Positions 14,695-24,306 of a DNA stretch of 27,600 nucleotides are shown piece by piece; the first letter of the stretch is position 1; each line of letters opens with the position of its first letter. Position numbers and translations under genes: made by a program. The notes below the pieces were generated by a model. The model was not told the DNA's origin, did no database searches, and worked only from the letters and a program-made list of their open reading frames with translations. The stretch spans positions 13,035 to 40,634 of the forward strand of contig DJXP01000067.1 of assembly GCA_002449785.1 (NCBI GenBank). The letters run 5' to 3'. The stretch is from Clostridiales bacterium UBA7001 (GTDB lineage: Bacteria > Bacillota > Clostridia > TANB77 > CAG-508).

Positions 14695-16092
14695 ATGCCT
14701 GATTATATTGAAAAAAATGTAATTGCTGCTAATTTAAATTTAGAATCTGTACCATTAATAGATGATAATGGTGAACCAATTGATGTAAATAGTTGTTATA
14801 TTAATGTTACACAAATAAAAAGATTAGATGAATATCTATTAGAAAAAGGGCTAGGTGAAGGAATTGATTTTAGTAAGATAGGAGATAGATGGATTGTTCC
14901 AATTGTTGCATCTGATAATAGAACTATAGAAATAGAAGTACAAAAAAAAGTTGCAAGTATAATTCCTGAAATTATTAATTATTATTCTAAAGATGGAGAA
15001 TTAGAAAAATCAGAAGTATTAATGATAGATGATATAATCAATAATAAATTATCATCATTTAATAAATCCATTCCAGCAAAAGATTTGTATAATACTTTTG
15101 TGCCTAAAGATGTTGAAGACTTGGCTAGAAAAATTTCAAATGGTGAATTAGATGCACTTGATGATCCTAAAAAAATTGCTGAAATTTTAAATATTCATTT
15201 ACCACCTCAAATTGATCATGAAAGAGAAGAAAAAGAAACTTCAGAAGAAAAAGAATTAATAGAAGAAAAAGCAATTGTTAAAGAAAAAGGAGAATCTGAA
15301 GAACTTGAAGAAGTAAATTCTAATCCTAATAAAAAGAAAAATGTAAATGAAATATCTAAAGAGGTTAGTGAAGAGGTTTCTGAATTATTAAGTCAAGATG
15401 AAGAATTAAGAAAAAGTGGTGGGAGATTAAAGCAAGTAGTAGTAGTAAGGAACCCTAAAAGTATAAAGAATATGGTTTATGATTCAGGTAGCATTGGAAA
15501 TACTGAGTTAAGTGATAATCAACCGGTTAAAATATATAGATTTACTGGTGGTGAATTATTAAACGACCGAATTGTTATGGTACAAGGTCAACATGTTATA
15601 GATAATAGATTATATGATAAAGCAATTTCTGAACATATGCACAATGTTGGAAGTCCAGAGGTGGATAGATTAAAAGATAATGAAAGTAAATATGTATATA
15701 CTGACAATGATGGAAATAAATTTGTTGCAGATTTAGTTAGACAACCTGATGATTTATCATTAGCTCAAAAAGAGAAAATCGAAAGACAACTTCAAGAAAT
15801 AGATAATATGTGTTTAAGTGTTAAAAATTCAGATATGCCAGAAGGTGAAAAATCAAATCAATTAATATTTTTAAATCAAAAAAGATTAAAAATATTAGCA
15901 GAAAATGGTTTGAACCTTCCAGTAGTAGAAGATGAAGTAAGAGCAGATAATGAGCAGAATGAAGAACAAGTTGAAGATGAAAAAAATCAAGTTAATGGAC
16001 CAGAGGAAGAAGGAAAAGATGATGAAGATAATCATTATCCAAGTTATGAGGATGGTAGAATCTTTCCTAATCCAAATAAATATAAATATTAA
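14695..16092 (+). CDS. Unrecognised 465-aa acidic protein
   Basis: No family recognised. The N-terminal ~170 residues look folded (DFSKIGDRWIVPIVASDN, then helices ending in DDPKKIAEILNIHLPP). A Glu/Lys-rich low-complexity linker covers ~173-245. A second folded-looking region follows (~245-405: GGRLKQVVVVRNPKSI, VKIYRFTGGELLNDRIVMVQ, SKYVYTDNDGNKFVADLVRQ). The tail is strongly acidic and ends NPNKYKY. There is no signal peptide or membrane helix. AAGGGAA precedes the ATG, its own promoter lies upstream, and tandem TAA stops end the gene. tmk follows after 21 nt, so the two are probably co-transcribed, but I cannot infer a role from that. Confidence 0.77.
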   Translation: MPDYIEKNVIAANLNLESVPLIDDNGEPIDVNSCYINVTQIKRLDEYLLEKGLGEGIDFSKIGDRWIVPIVASDNRTIEIEVQKKVASIIPEIINYYSKDGELEKSEVLMIDDIINNKLSSFNKSIPAKDLYNTFVPKDVEDLARKISNGELDALDDPKKIAEILNIHLPPQIDHEREEKETSEEKELIEEKAIVKEKGESEELEEVNSNPNKKKNVNEISKEVSEEVSELLSQDEELRKSGGRLKQVVVVRNPKSIKNMVYDSGSIGNTELSDNQPVKIYRFTGGELLNDRIVMVQGQHVIDNRLYDKAISEHMHNVGSPEVDRLKDNESKYVYTDNDGNKFVADLVRQPDDLSLAQKEKIERQLQEIDNMCLSVKNSDMPEGEKSNQLIFLNQKRLKILAENGLNLPVVEDEVRADNEQNEEQVEDEKNQVNGPEEEGKDDEDNHYPSYEDGRIFPNPNKYKY

Positions 16093-16113
16093 TAATTATT
16101 ATAGGAGAAAAAT

Positions 16114-16797
16114 ATGGGAAAAATATTTGTAATTGAAGGAACTGATGGGAGTGGGAAACAAACTCAATTTAATTTGCTAAAAGAACATTTATTAGAAGAT
16201 AATATAGAATTTAAAACAGTAAGCTTCCCAAATTATGATAGCCCATCTTCATCACTAGTGAAAATGTATTTATCTGGTGAGTTTGGAGAAAATGCAAAAG
16301 AAATAAGCCCATACATTGCATCAACATTTTATGCTGCAGATAGATATGCGACTTTTCAAAAGGGATTTAAAAAATATTATGACGATGGTGGAATTATTTT
16401 AGCAGATAGATATACAACTGCAAGTATGATTCATCAAGCAGGAAAGATTAGTGATAAAGCTGAAAGAAAAAAGTTTTTAGAATGGCTTTGGGATTTTGAA
16501 TTTAATTTATATAATCTGCCAGTACCAAGTAAAGTATTCTTTTTAAATATGCCTTCTGAAAAAGCTCAAGAATTAATGAAAAATAGAGATAATAAATTTA
16601 CTCATGATGCTAAAAAAGATATTCATGAAAGAGATAAAAATCATCTTATTGATGCATATAATGCTGCTTGCGACCTTTCAAAAGAGTATAATTGGAATGA
16701 AATTAAATGTACTTATAATGATAAAATTAGAACAAGAGAAGAAATACATAATGAAATATATGAAATAGTTTATAATGAAATACATAAGAATAAATAA
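16114..16797 (+). CDS. tmk: Thymidylate kinase (dTMP kinase)
   Basis: Phosphorylates dTMP to dTDP with ATP, an essential step to dTTP. The 227-aa protein opens with the P-loop EGTDGSGKQT (residues 8-17) and carries FPNYDS (38-43) and the DRY motif (98-100, ADRYTTAS), both typical of the dTMP-binding site. A lid-like segment (KNRDNKFTHDAKKDIHERD) follows at about 156-174. The Gln in GKQT and the length just over the usual ~210 fit a variant of the enzyme I associate with Clostridia-type genomes. It sits between a hypothetical gene (21 nt upstream) and a membrane protein (12 nt downstream) in one operon. AGGAGA serves as ribosome binding site. Confidence 0.93.
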   Translation: MGKIFVIEGTDGSGKQTQFNLLKEHLLEDNIEFKTVSFPNYDSPSSSLVKMYLSGEFGENAKEISPYIASTFYAADRYATFQKGFKKYYDDGGIILADRYTTASMIHQAGKISDKAERKKFLEWLWDFEFNLYNLPVPSKVFFLNMPSEKAQELMKNRDNKFTHDAKKDIHERDKNHLIDAYNAACDLSKEYNWNEIKCTYNDKIRTREEIHNEIYEIVYNEIHKNK

Positions 16798-16809
16798 GAG
16801 GTAAAATAT

Positions 16810-18453
16810 ATGAGGGGAAAAACTGTAAATTTATGCATTGGTTTTATGAATATATTACTAGGTGCATTAATTTTGTTATTTACATTATATATACCAAAAG
16901 AAATAACAATTCAAGAAAATTATGTAGTAACATATATAAAATATGCTATATATGTTGTATTAATTGTTGTTTCAATTATAGATTTCTATCAGAGTATAAA
17001 TCATCGAAATGATACAACATTTAATTTAGGATATATATTGGGGATATTTGTTTTAAGCTTTATATACATTAAACAACCAATTATTTCTGTTTTTAGTATT
17101 ATTTCAGGATTAGTAGTTTTAATAAAGAGCTTAACTGAAAATCTAGTTGAATTAGATAGTACTTTGGGAATTTCGATTTCTATTGTAATTATGGCTACTA
17201 TTTTTATTATTTGCATTGTTACTTTTAATTATGCTTTATTAGGTGAAAATATAAAAAATAGAGAAAACAAGAATGAAACTGCTTATAAAAATGACTTTTT
17301 TAAATATATACAAGAATTGGATATATCTGACGCTTATATTAATGTGAAAAAAGATGAAAAATACGGTTTTATAAATCAAAATGGAGATACTGTAATAGAC
17401 TTTTTATATGATTATGCAAGTCCATTTGTAAAAATTAAAATATATGATAAAGAATTTGAAGTTGCTTTAGTTTCTAAAGAAGGAAGTTCATATATTATAA
17501 TGAAAAATGGAAGAATTGTAATGTCGTACAGAAATGAATCAAGTGATGATAATTATGAAACTAAAATTAAAGAGTTAGAGAATTTTTATTATAATACATT
17601 AGGTCAATCAGATAAGATGGAATATGAGATACCTGAGATTAATAGTATTGATAATATAAATAAAGTACCTTCATATAAAGAAGAATCTGATGATTACACA
17701 TATAGATACAATTATAATGAAGGATATGATATTTTAGTTACTCAATCAAAATTAGGTTTGGGTGATAAATATGAATTAGCTAAAAAGAGAAACCTGAAAG
17801 AAAAATATAATTTAGATGTTACTAATTTAGATTATGATGAAAATTATTTGTATTTATTCTCTAATGGAACAATACCATTTTATGATGTTTCAAAAAGAGT
17901 GCAAGGTTGGATAGTTGCAGATACATTACAACATGAAGAAATGACAGGGAAAGCACAAATATTAGACTTTTATGAAGATAGAATGTTACTTAGAAATTTT
18001 AATGATAATACTATTTATTTTATTGATTTTAGCGGAAACCCAATTTCAAATAAGTATAAAGACTTTTTTATCTGTAATGATGATAGATATATTGTTCAGG
18101 GAGAAAATGGCTTATATTATGTAATGGATAAAGAATATAATAATATATTTAGTAAAGAATATGAAGTTCTTAATCCACGATTTTCAAATATAGGATTATA
18201 TTTAACACTTGATAGTACTGAAAATATAGAATTTACAAAATATGGATATGCAAAACTAAAATGGAATTTATTAAATCATGATGGAGAAGTAATTTGTGAT
18301 AATATTGAACAAATATATGATTTATTATATAAATTACCAGATGATAGTAATAGTGAAAAAGAGAATTATTCAAAATTCGTAAAAAATATTAAAAAATTAA
18401 ATTATAAATTTGTTGGAGATAAATTTTATAAAACTTATATGAAAAATGATTAA
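16810..18453 (+). CDS. Membrane protein with WG-repeat-like extracytoplasmic domain
   Basis: A 547-aa protein with about five hydrophobic helices in the first ~145 residues (around 7-28, 38-58, 70-90, 92-112 and 121-143), followed by a ~400-residue soluble part. Residues ~178-205 read KKDEKYGFINQNGDTVIDFLYDY when taken in two pieces (KKDEKYGFINQNG, then DTVIDFLYDYASPF). This is the pattern of a WG repeat, a beta-rich ligand- or protein-binding module. The later parts (DDRYIVQGENGLYYVMDKEY, around 418-437; WNLLNHDGEVICDN, around 478-491) look like diverged copies. The function of such proteins is unknown. Co-directional with tmk, 12 nt downstream, with AGAGGT as ribosome binding site. A strong terminator follows. 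Confidence 0.75.
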   Translation: MRGKTVNLCIGFMNILLGALILLFTLYIPKEITIQENYVVTYIKYAIYVVLIVVSIIDFYQSINHRNDTTFNLGYILGIFVLSFIYIKQPIISVFSIISGLVVLIKSLTENLVELDSTLGISISIVIMATIFIICIVTFNYALLGENIKNRENKNETAYKNDFFKYIQELDISDAYINVKKDEKYGFINQNGDTVIDFLYDYASPFVKIKIYDKEFEVALVSKEGSSYIIMKNGRIVMSYRNESSDDNYETKIKELENFYYNTLGQSDKMEYEIPEINSIDNINKVPSYKEESDDYTYRYNYNEGYDILVTQSKLGLGDKYELAKKRNLKEKYNLDVTNLDYDENYLYLFSNGTIPFYDVSKRVQGWIVADTLQHEEMTGKAQILDFYEDRMLLRNFNDNTIYFIDFSGNPISNKYKDFFICNDDRYIVQGENGLYYVMDKEYNNIFSKEYEVLNPRFSNIGLYLTLDSTENIEFTKYGYAKLKWNLLNHDGEVICDNIEQIYDLLYKLPDDSNSEKENYSKFVKNIKKLNYKFVGDKFYKTYMKND

Positions 18454-18476
18454 AATAAACGCAATTGTAAATAATA

Positions 18477-18510
18477 AAACTAGAATTATTTTTATAATTC
18501 TAGTTTTTTT
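18477..18510 (+). terminator. Terminator after the WG-repeat membrane protein
   Basis: A 13-bp perfect stem (AAACTAGAATTAT, 18477-18489, with 18494-18506), a TTTT loop and a T-run to 18510. It ends the operon before the DUF1540 gene. Confidence 0.88.
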
Positions 18511-18525
18511 TATTTGGAGGTAATT

Positions 18526-18696
18526 ATGCAAGACAAGAATCAGAAAATAAGATGCACAGTAGAAAGTTGTGAATATAATAATTTTCAAGATAGAATGTGT
18601 GAACTAAAACAAATTGAAGTTAGAGCATGTCCAGGATGCAATTCAGGGATAGCTGAAGATGAATCTATGTGTGGAAGTTATAAAAACAAGATATAA
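18526..18696 (+). CDS. DUF1540-type small Cys-rich protein
   Basis: A 56-aa protein with six cysteines (10, 15, 25, 35, 38, 49) in the order typical of DUF1540: IRCTVESCEYN, CELKQIEVRACPGC, SMCGSYK. These are likely metal-binding, and the family is common in spore-forming Firmicutes with unknown function. The frame is open to a TTG at 18514, but GGAGG at 18516-18520 followed 5 nt later by ATG at 18526 fixes the start. The gene stands alone between two terminators. It has no obvious separate promoter, since the upstream terminator ends 15 nt before its start, so some read-through may be needed. Confidence 0.87.
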   Translation: MQDKNQKIRCTVESCEYNNFQDRMCELKQIEVRACPGCNSGIAEDESMCGSYKNKI

Positions 18697-18720
18697 AATA
18701 AAATAATTTGTACAAAAGAA

Positions 18721-18758
18721 AAAGTAACTATTATTTTTATAAGAATAATAGTTACTTT
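18721..18758 (-). terminator. Terminator of smpB, possibly bidirectional
   Basis: A 15-bp perfect stem (18721-18735 with 18744-18758) with an 8-nt loop. The minus strand continues TTCTTTTG after the stem's T-rich arm, so it mainly serves smpB. It also lies downstream of the + strand DUF1540 gene. Confidence 0.85.
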
Positions 18759-18778
18759 CAATATATACTAAATTGTAT

Positions 18779-19228
18779 TTAAAAATTATTTTTAAGTGCT
18801 TTTTTTATTTTCATTTCAGCATCTTTTTTGGCAATATCCTGCCTTTTATCATATAGTTTTTTCCCTTTACCAATCCCTAATTCTAATTTAACAATATTAT
18901 TTTTGAAATATAGTTTAATTGGTATTAGAGAAACACTTTTTTGTTTAATTAAATTAAATAATTTATTAATTTCTCTTTTGGTAAGAAGTAGTTTCCTTGT
19001 TCTTAATGGATCTTTATTATAAATGTTACCAAATTCATATGGACTAATATGCATACCATAGATAAATGCTTCATTATTTTTTATATTCACATATGAATCT
19101 TTAATATTTACTTTTCCAGTTCGGATTGATTTTATTTCAGTACCAGTCAAAACTATTCCAGCTTCTAATGTGTCTTCAATAGAATAATTATGATAAGCTG
19201 TTTTGTTTTGTGCTATGATTTTGTTCAT
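18779..19228 (-). CDS. smpB: SsrA (tmRNA)-binding protein
   Basis: Binds tmRNA and brings it to stalled ribosomes for trans-translation. The 149-aa length equals the family norm. Family blocks: NKTAYHNYSIEDTLEAGIVL, TGTEIKSIRTGKVNIKDSYV, EAFIYGMHISPYEFGN, RTRKLLLTKREINKL and the basic tail GKKLYDKRQDIAKKDAEMK that contacts the ribosome. The frame extends upstream to 19291, but the ATG at 19228 is preceded by AAAGGAAA and gives the conserved N-terminus MNKIIAQNKTAYHNY, so the extra residues are not coding. It follows the penicillin-binding protein gene by 67 nt on the same strand. No tmRNA gene is visible in the window. Confidence 0.96.
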   Translation of the reverse strand: MNKIIAQNKTAYHNYSIEDTLEAGIVLTGTEIKSIRTGKVNIKDSYVNIKNNEAFIYGMHISPYEFGNIYNKDPLRTRKLLLTKREINKLFNLIKQKSVSLIPIKLYFKNNIVKLELGIGKGKKLYDKRQDIAKKDAEMKIKKALKNNF

Positions 19229-19295
19229 TATTATATTTCCTTTCACGAAATTAACTACTAATAATATAGCATAAAAATAATATGCATGCAAATCT

Positions 19296-21313
19296 TTATT
19301 TATTACAATATGTAGTAGGGGCTGTATCTTTCAAAAAGTATTCTACATATTGCTTTTTACAACTCTTATTTGCTAAAAGACCAGTTTCTGCACAAATAGT
19401 TGCTTTTTGTATATTTGAAGGTTCTTCAAATGATTTACTTTTTAAGTTATAATGTATTTGTTTCATAATATTTGACCATATTAGTCCAGCAGGATTTTGT
19501 CCATTAAAATGTATTGTTTCATTAAAATCATATCCAAACCAAGTTACAGCAGTATAGTATGGAGTAAATCCACAAAGCCATCTATCATAGTCTTCGTTTG
19601 TAGTACCAGTTTTTGCTGCAACATCAATCTTATTTATTTTGCAATATGTCGCTGTGCCATAGGTTCCATTAACAGGTTGACTAAGAAGTGATTTCATTAT
19701 AAATGCAACATCTTTAGAAAATACTTGTTTCTTTTTTTGCTTTGATTTTAGAATAATATTATGATTTTGAGTTTCTATTTTTGTATAAAATGTAGGGGAA
19801 ATATATGTGCCATCATTAGCAATAGAACTATACGCTGAACACATTTCAATTGGACTAATTCCTTTTTGAAGTCCACCTAATGCTAAATTTAAATTATCAT
19901 CTTCTTTTGTTAATGTTGTGATTCCAAGTTTTTTCATATATTTAATAGATGATTTGGGAGTAAGTTCTTCCATTATTTTAACAAATGGAATGTTTTGTGA
20001 TGATTCTATGGCTCTTCTTAAAGTTATTTCACCCAAATAATCATTATAATTTGTAGGGGTATATCCGTTCTTCAGTTCCATCATTAAATGTTGTAAGATT
20101 ATCATCTAGAATTGTTGAAGGAGTTACAATTTTTTTATCAATAGCTGGCAGAATAACGGATAATGGTTTTCCGGCAGAACCTGTTTGCCTTATAGCTTGT
20201 GTTGCTCTATTAAAACCTCTTATTTGTGTTTTTTCACCTAATCCACCAACACACCCGTACCACAGAACCAGTGCTATGATCAATAATTATCATAGCAGCT
20301 TGTGAGAAAGTACCAGGATTTAATGAGGACTCTAAAAGATATTTTTTACTTGAAAATTCTTTTTCCATAATATCTTGAATATTTGAGACTTGAGTACTAT
20401 AAATATTAAGACCAGCCATTTCTATATAATTATTTGCAAAACTTTCAGATATTTTTTTGTTTTTTGAAATGTCTAAAATTATTTGTGATATTAATGCATC
20501 AGTGTGATAAGAATATATTTCATTTTTTGTGTCATTTTTAATATTTCCATTTTTAAACTCTAATCCGCTGTCTACTTCTAAACACGCATCATCATACTCT
20601 TGAGACTGAATATATCCTAGTTCATGCATTTTATATAATACAGTTTTAACTCTTTTTCTGATTTTCTCAGAATTATCGACATTTTTGTTAAATGGATTAT
20701 AAGAATTTGGACTATTATTAATTCCAGCTAAAAAAGCACATTCTGCTAAATCTAATTTTGAAATATCTTTGTTAAAGTAATATTCTGATCCTAGACTAAC
20801 TCCATAAATGTTTGGTCCAACATAAATTATGTTTAAGTATGCTTCTAATATTTCATTTTTTGATAAAGTACCTTCAAGAGCAACTGCTTTTATCCATTCA
20901 GAAAGCTTTCTGGAAATTTTCGATGAACTGTCTCCTGTGAGGTTTTTTACTAATTGCTGAGTAATTGTACTTCCACCAAAAGATGACGAACCTAAATGTC
21001 GAATATAAGAGAATATAGCAGATGATGTCCTTTTTATATCTATTCCATGATGCGAATAAAAACGTTGGTCTTCTATGGAAATATATGCATTTATTAAATT
21101 TTTAGGAATAGAATCTATTGATATATTCTTTGTATTTTTATTATTACCTATTTCTGCAATTATATTTTCATCGGTATCTAATACTATTGAAGGAGAATTG
21201 TTTATCATTTCTTTAGCAATAGTTTGCCAATTATATATTTTAAAACCAGTATTAATTGCATATAAAATTATAATAATGATTATAATAGTGATAATAGTTT
21301 TTTTATTTTTCAA
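19296..21313 (-). pseudogene. Class A penicillin-binding protein, two frameshifts
   Basis: Bifunctional cell-wall synthase (glycosyltransferase plus transpeptidase), membrane-anchored by an N-terminal helix (~6-20). Glycosyltransferase: Glu81 in SIEDQRFYSHHG, GGSTITQQLVKNL (~113-125), RKLSEWIKAVALE and ILEAYLNIIYVG. Transpeptidase: SAGK (SxxK), SSQN (SxN) and KTGTTNEDYDRWLCG. The C-terminus ends ICAETGLLANKSC and FLKDTAPTTYCNK. The frame breaks at 20255-20258 (after STGSVV) and again at 20065-20068 (after NDGTEE). Removing one base at each site restores one continuous protein of about 670 aa. The start is a TTG at 21313 after GAGAGG. As written, only the glycosyltransferase part would be translated. 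Either a recent pseudogene or sequence error; all motifs are otherwise intact, which favours error or a very recent event. Confidence 0.85.
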
Positions 21314-21447
21314 TATAATTAACCTCTCTTTTAATTTACATAAAGAATATCAAAAAAATGTAAAAATGTAAATAGGTATATATAATAAGGTTTAAAGTAA
21401 AAATTTTTAAATAATTATAATCATATTATATATATTAAAAAAACAAC

Positions 21448-21476
21448 TTGAAAAAAAGAGTAATAACATATATAAT
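21448..21476 (+). promoter_or_regulatory. Promoter of the 21.5-24.8 kb operon
   Basis: -35 TTGAAA (21448-21453), 17-bp spacer, -10 TATAAT (21471-21476). It lies 34 bp before the ATG at 21511 and points away from the divergent penicillin-binding protein gene. Confidence 0.75.
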
Positions 21477-21510
21477 ATTTTTAAAATTTATAGGAAAATT
21501 GGAGGTTAAG

Positions 21511-23311
21511 ATGAAAAAACGGATTAAGCAAAGTTATACTATTAATAATAATCTTATTAATGATTTTTTTATGTGGAGTAGGTTATTGCTATTTTAAAAC
21601 AGATCTATTCAAAACACCAGATGTATTATTTAAAAAATATTTATCTAAAAATGTTACTCAAATTATGAATTCAAATTATGAGCCTTGGGGAAGTGCAATT
21701 GAAAAAATGAGTGAAGAAGCTTTTGAAGATGACTTAAAAATTGAAGTAGATATGAAAAAATTATATGGTGATGAAGATTTAGAACTATTAGATGAAGAAG
21801 AACTTGAAGGACTAGAGAATAACTATTTAATTGATTTTAAAGTTAAATCAGATATTCAAAAACAACAAGCAGAATTAAATGCTGAATTTCAAATGGGTGA
21901 GTATGCTTCAAAGCTAAATACATTAGTTACAACTGAAGAAATGGCTTTACAATTAGATGAGTTGAATGAAAAATATTTTGTAATACAAAACAAAGAACTA
22001 AAAAAACTATTTGAAAAATTTGGACTATCAGATGATGAACTAGATGAATTGCCTGATAAAATTATTACAGATATAAATTATGATGAACAAATTGAAAAAA
22101 TTAAATCACTAGAAGAAAAATATACAAATAAAATCTTTGATTTAATACCTGAAGAAAAATATAGTATAGAGAAAAAGGTTAATATTGAATATAATGGCGA
22201 AAACTATACTGCTAATAAATATGCACTTACTTTAACTGATAAAGAAGTTGCTAATATATTTTTAACTGTATTTAAAGAATTAATTGATGATCAAGAATTT
22301 TTAAGTTTAATTTCTGAAGAAGAAAAAGAGGAGTTTGAAAAACAAATTTCACAGATAAAAGAAGAATTATCTGATGTAGAGAAGAAAATTGAAAAATTAG
22401 ATGGTTCAAATGTAGAATTTTCTATTTATGATGTTTCTGATAGTTTTGCTAAAATAGAAGTTAAATATAAAGAAGATAGTCTTGTAATACATTCAAATAA
22501 TGCAGAAGGAAATAATAATTTAAAAATAGAATTGAGTTCATCAAATGAAAGTTTAGCAACTATTACAATAGATAATCAATTTGCTAATAATGAAGGAAAC
22601 CTTACAATTTCAGTTCTTGAAGATTCAGAAGAAAACAAAATAATGCTAAAATCAACATATGATGGTAATACTATTAAAACAAGTATTAGTTTTGATGGTG
22701 AAGAATTTGAAGAGATAAATAAAGCATTAACTATAACTAATACTATTAAATTTAATGATGTAAAAATTACAAGTTTAGATGAGGAAAATAGTATAATACT
22801 AAATGATTTATCTGAAGATGAGATTGAAAAGTTAGTAAGTGATATTCAAGAAAACATTGCAAAAAGTGCTGAACCTGAAAGTAATTCTTTAATAGGAATG
22901 ATGTTACAGAGCACATTATTAGGGTCTATGACAGATAATAATTATGATTATGAAGAATATAACAATATGTTTGAAAATGAAGATAATAATATTACAATTC
23001 AAGATGAAGATGCTGATATAGAAGAAGAAAGACAAAAAATTGAAGATGAAGTTGAAGATGCTATATCTAAACTATTAAACGAATATCATATGGAAAAAAT
23101 TACAAATGATGATGCTGATCCTGCTGAATATTTAACAGCAGATAAAATTGAATCACTTTGTAGATATGCTGAGGCAAGTATTGTAGATGGTAATACAATA
23201 AAATCTGTTAAAGGTGATAATGTTTATTATACAAAAATATATATTAATGGTGAGGATTGGACATTAACATCAGTAGAGACAACTTATTCTGAAAGTGGAG
23301 AAATTGAATAA
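21511..23311 (+). CDS. Membrane-anchored extracytoplasmic hypothetical protein, frameshift in codons 3-4
   Basis: The body (from 21560) is a ~583-aa acidic, extracytoplasmic-looking protein beginning with YCYFKTDLFKTPDVLFKKYL. It resembles, from memory, the DUF6583 type of anchored proteins, but I am unsure. The only start with a ribosome binding site (GGAGG, 21501-21505) is the ATG at 21511, which is in another frame and stops after 28 codons. Dropping one base in the A6-CGG tract (21514-21522) joins that ATG to a perfect membrane anchor in the body's frame (GLSKVILLIIILLMIFLCGV) and gives a protein of ~599 aa. So this is one gene with an N-terminal indel. Later regions are beta-rich (~300-400) and end with an acidic segment and a folded C-terminus. 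Its stop overlaps the next ATG (TAATG), implying translational coupling. Confidence 0.72.
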
Positions 23312-24291
23312 TGCTAGTTCAAGACTTAAGTGTTTTACAAAACATTGAATTATATATTTTGATTTTTTTTACTTATTCTTTTGCTGGATGGTTTATGGAG
23401 TCTGTTGGTGGAATACTTAAAGTAAAAAAATTTGTAAATAGAGGTTTCTTAATTGGTCCATATTGTCCAGTATATGGATATGGAGTAGTTTTGATAACTC
23501 TTCTATTAGATAAATATAAAACAGATATAGCTCTAGTGTTTGTTTTATCTGTTTTAATATGTGGAGTATTAGAGTATTTAACAAGCTACTATATGGAAAA
23601 ACTATTTAATGCGAGATGGTGGGACTACCACAATAGAAAATTTAATATAAATGGTAGAATATGTTTAGAAACATTATTACCATTTGGAATTGGTGGAACA
23701 CTAATACTTTGTTTTATAAATCCATTACTTATAAATATTTTTACTAAATTACCAGAAATCACAATGAATTTTCTTACAGGAATTTTGATTATTGTATATA
23801 TAATAGATAGTATAATTTCTCTTATTATTATTTCAAGTTTTAAAGGAGAAACATATAAAGAAATTGATAATACAGAAGAAATAAGTAATATGGTTAAGGA
23901 TAAGACAGAAGAGATTATTATGAAGGCTGAATCAGATGCAATAATATTTGGTAGAAGATTAAAACTTAGTGGATTAAGATTTAGTAGAAAAGTAAAATAT
24001 ACAAGGAAGCAATTATCTGATGCAATTATGTATACCCCAAAAGAATTGTCTGAAATCATAATGAAGAGTAAGAAAGAATTAAATAACAAAATATCAAATA
24101 GAAAAGATATTTTAAATAATGAAATAAAACTAAGAAGAGCAGAAATAGAAATGAAACAAAAAGAATTTTCTCAGTATGTTAAAGAGAGTTTTAAAAAACA
24201 GTCAATCTTAAGGAAAAGGTTAATTGAAGCTTTTCCAACATTAGTTGTTATTCCAAAGAAAGAAAAAAATACTAAAAATAAGCATTCATAA
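23311..24291 (+). CDS. PF06541-type (putative ABC permease, CmpB-like) membrane protein
   Basis: A 326-aa protein. The first ~180 residues hold about five membrane helices with the family hallmarks FAGWFMESVGG, NRGFLIGPYCPVYGYGVV and YYMEKLFNARWWDYHNRKFN, then GRICLETLLPFGIGG. I assign it to the family annotated as putative ABC transporter type IV (PF06541), although there is no solid evidence that these proteins transport anything. The last ~140 residues form a charged, probably cytoplasmic helix-rich tail with repeated KELSEIIMKSKKELN-like pieces, which is unusual in length. Its ATG overlaps the stop of the preceding gene, and a small acidic gene follows in the same operon. Confidence 0.85.
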   Translation: MLVQDLSVLQNIELYILIFFTYSFAGWFMESVGGILKVKKFVNRGFLIGPYCPVYGYGVVLITLLLDKYKTDIALVFVLSVLICGVLEYLTSYYMEKLFNARWWDYHNRKFNINGRICLETLLPFGIGGTLILCFINPLLINIFTKLPEITMNFLTGILIIVYIIDSIISLIIISSFKGETYKEIDNTEEISNMVKDKTEEIIMKAESDAIIFGRRLKLSGLRFSRKVKYTRKQLSDAIMYTPKELSEIIMKSKKELNNKISNRKDILNNEIKLRRAEIEMKQKEFSQYVKESFKKQSILRKRLIEAFPTLVVIPKKEKNTKNKHS

Positions 24292-24306
24292 ATGAGGAGA
24301 AAGAAA

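Noticed and set aside
15950..16132. Plus-strand 60-codon ORF across the end of the 465-aa gene and the start of tmk
   Set aside because: Out-of-frame reading of the acidic tail giving a Met/Lys/Ile-rich product, with no ribosome binding site.
21075..21371. Plus-strand hydrophobic ORF opposite the PBP start
   Set aside because: Complement of the PBP signal anchor and N-terminal domain, no ribosome binding site; the minus-strand protein has clear glycosyltransferase motifs.
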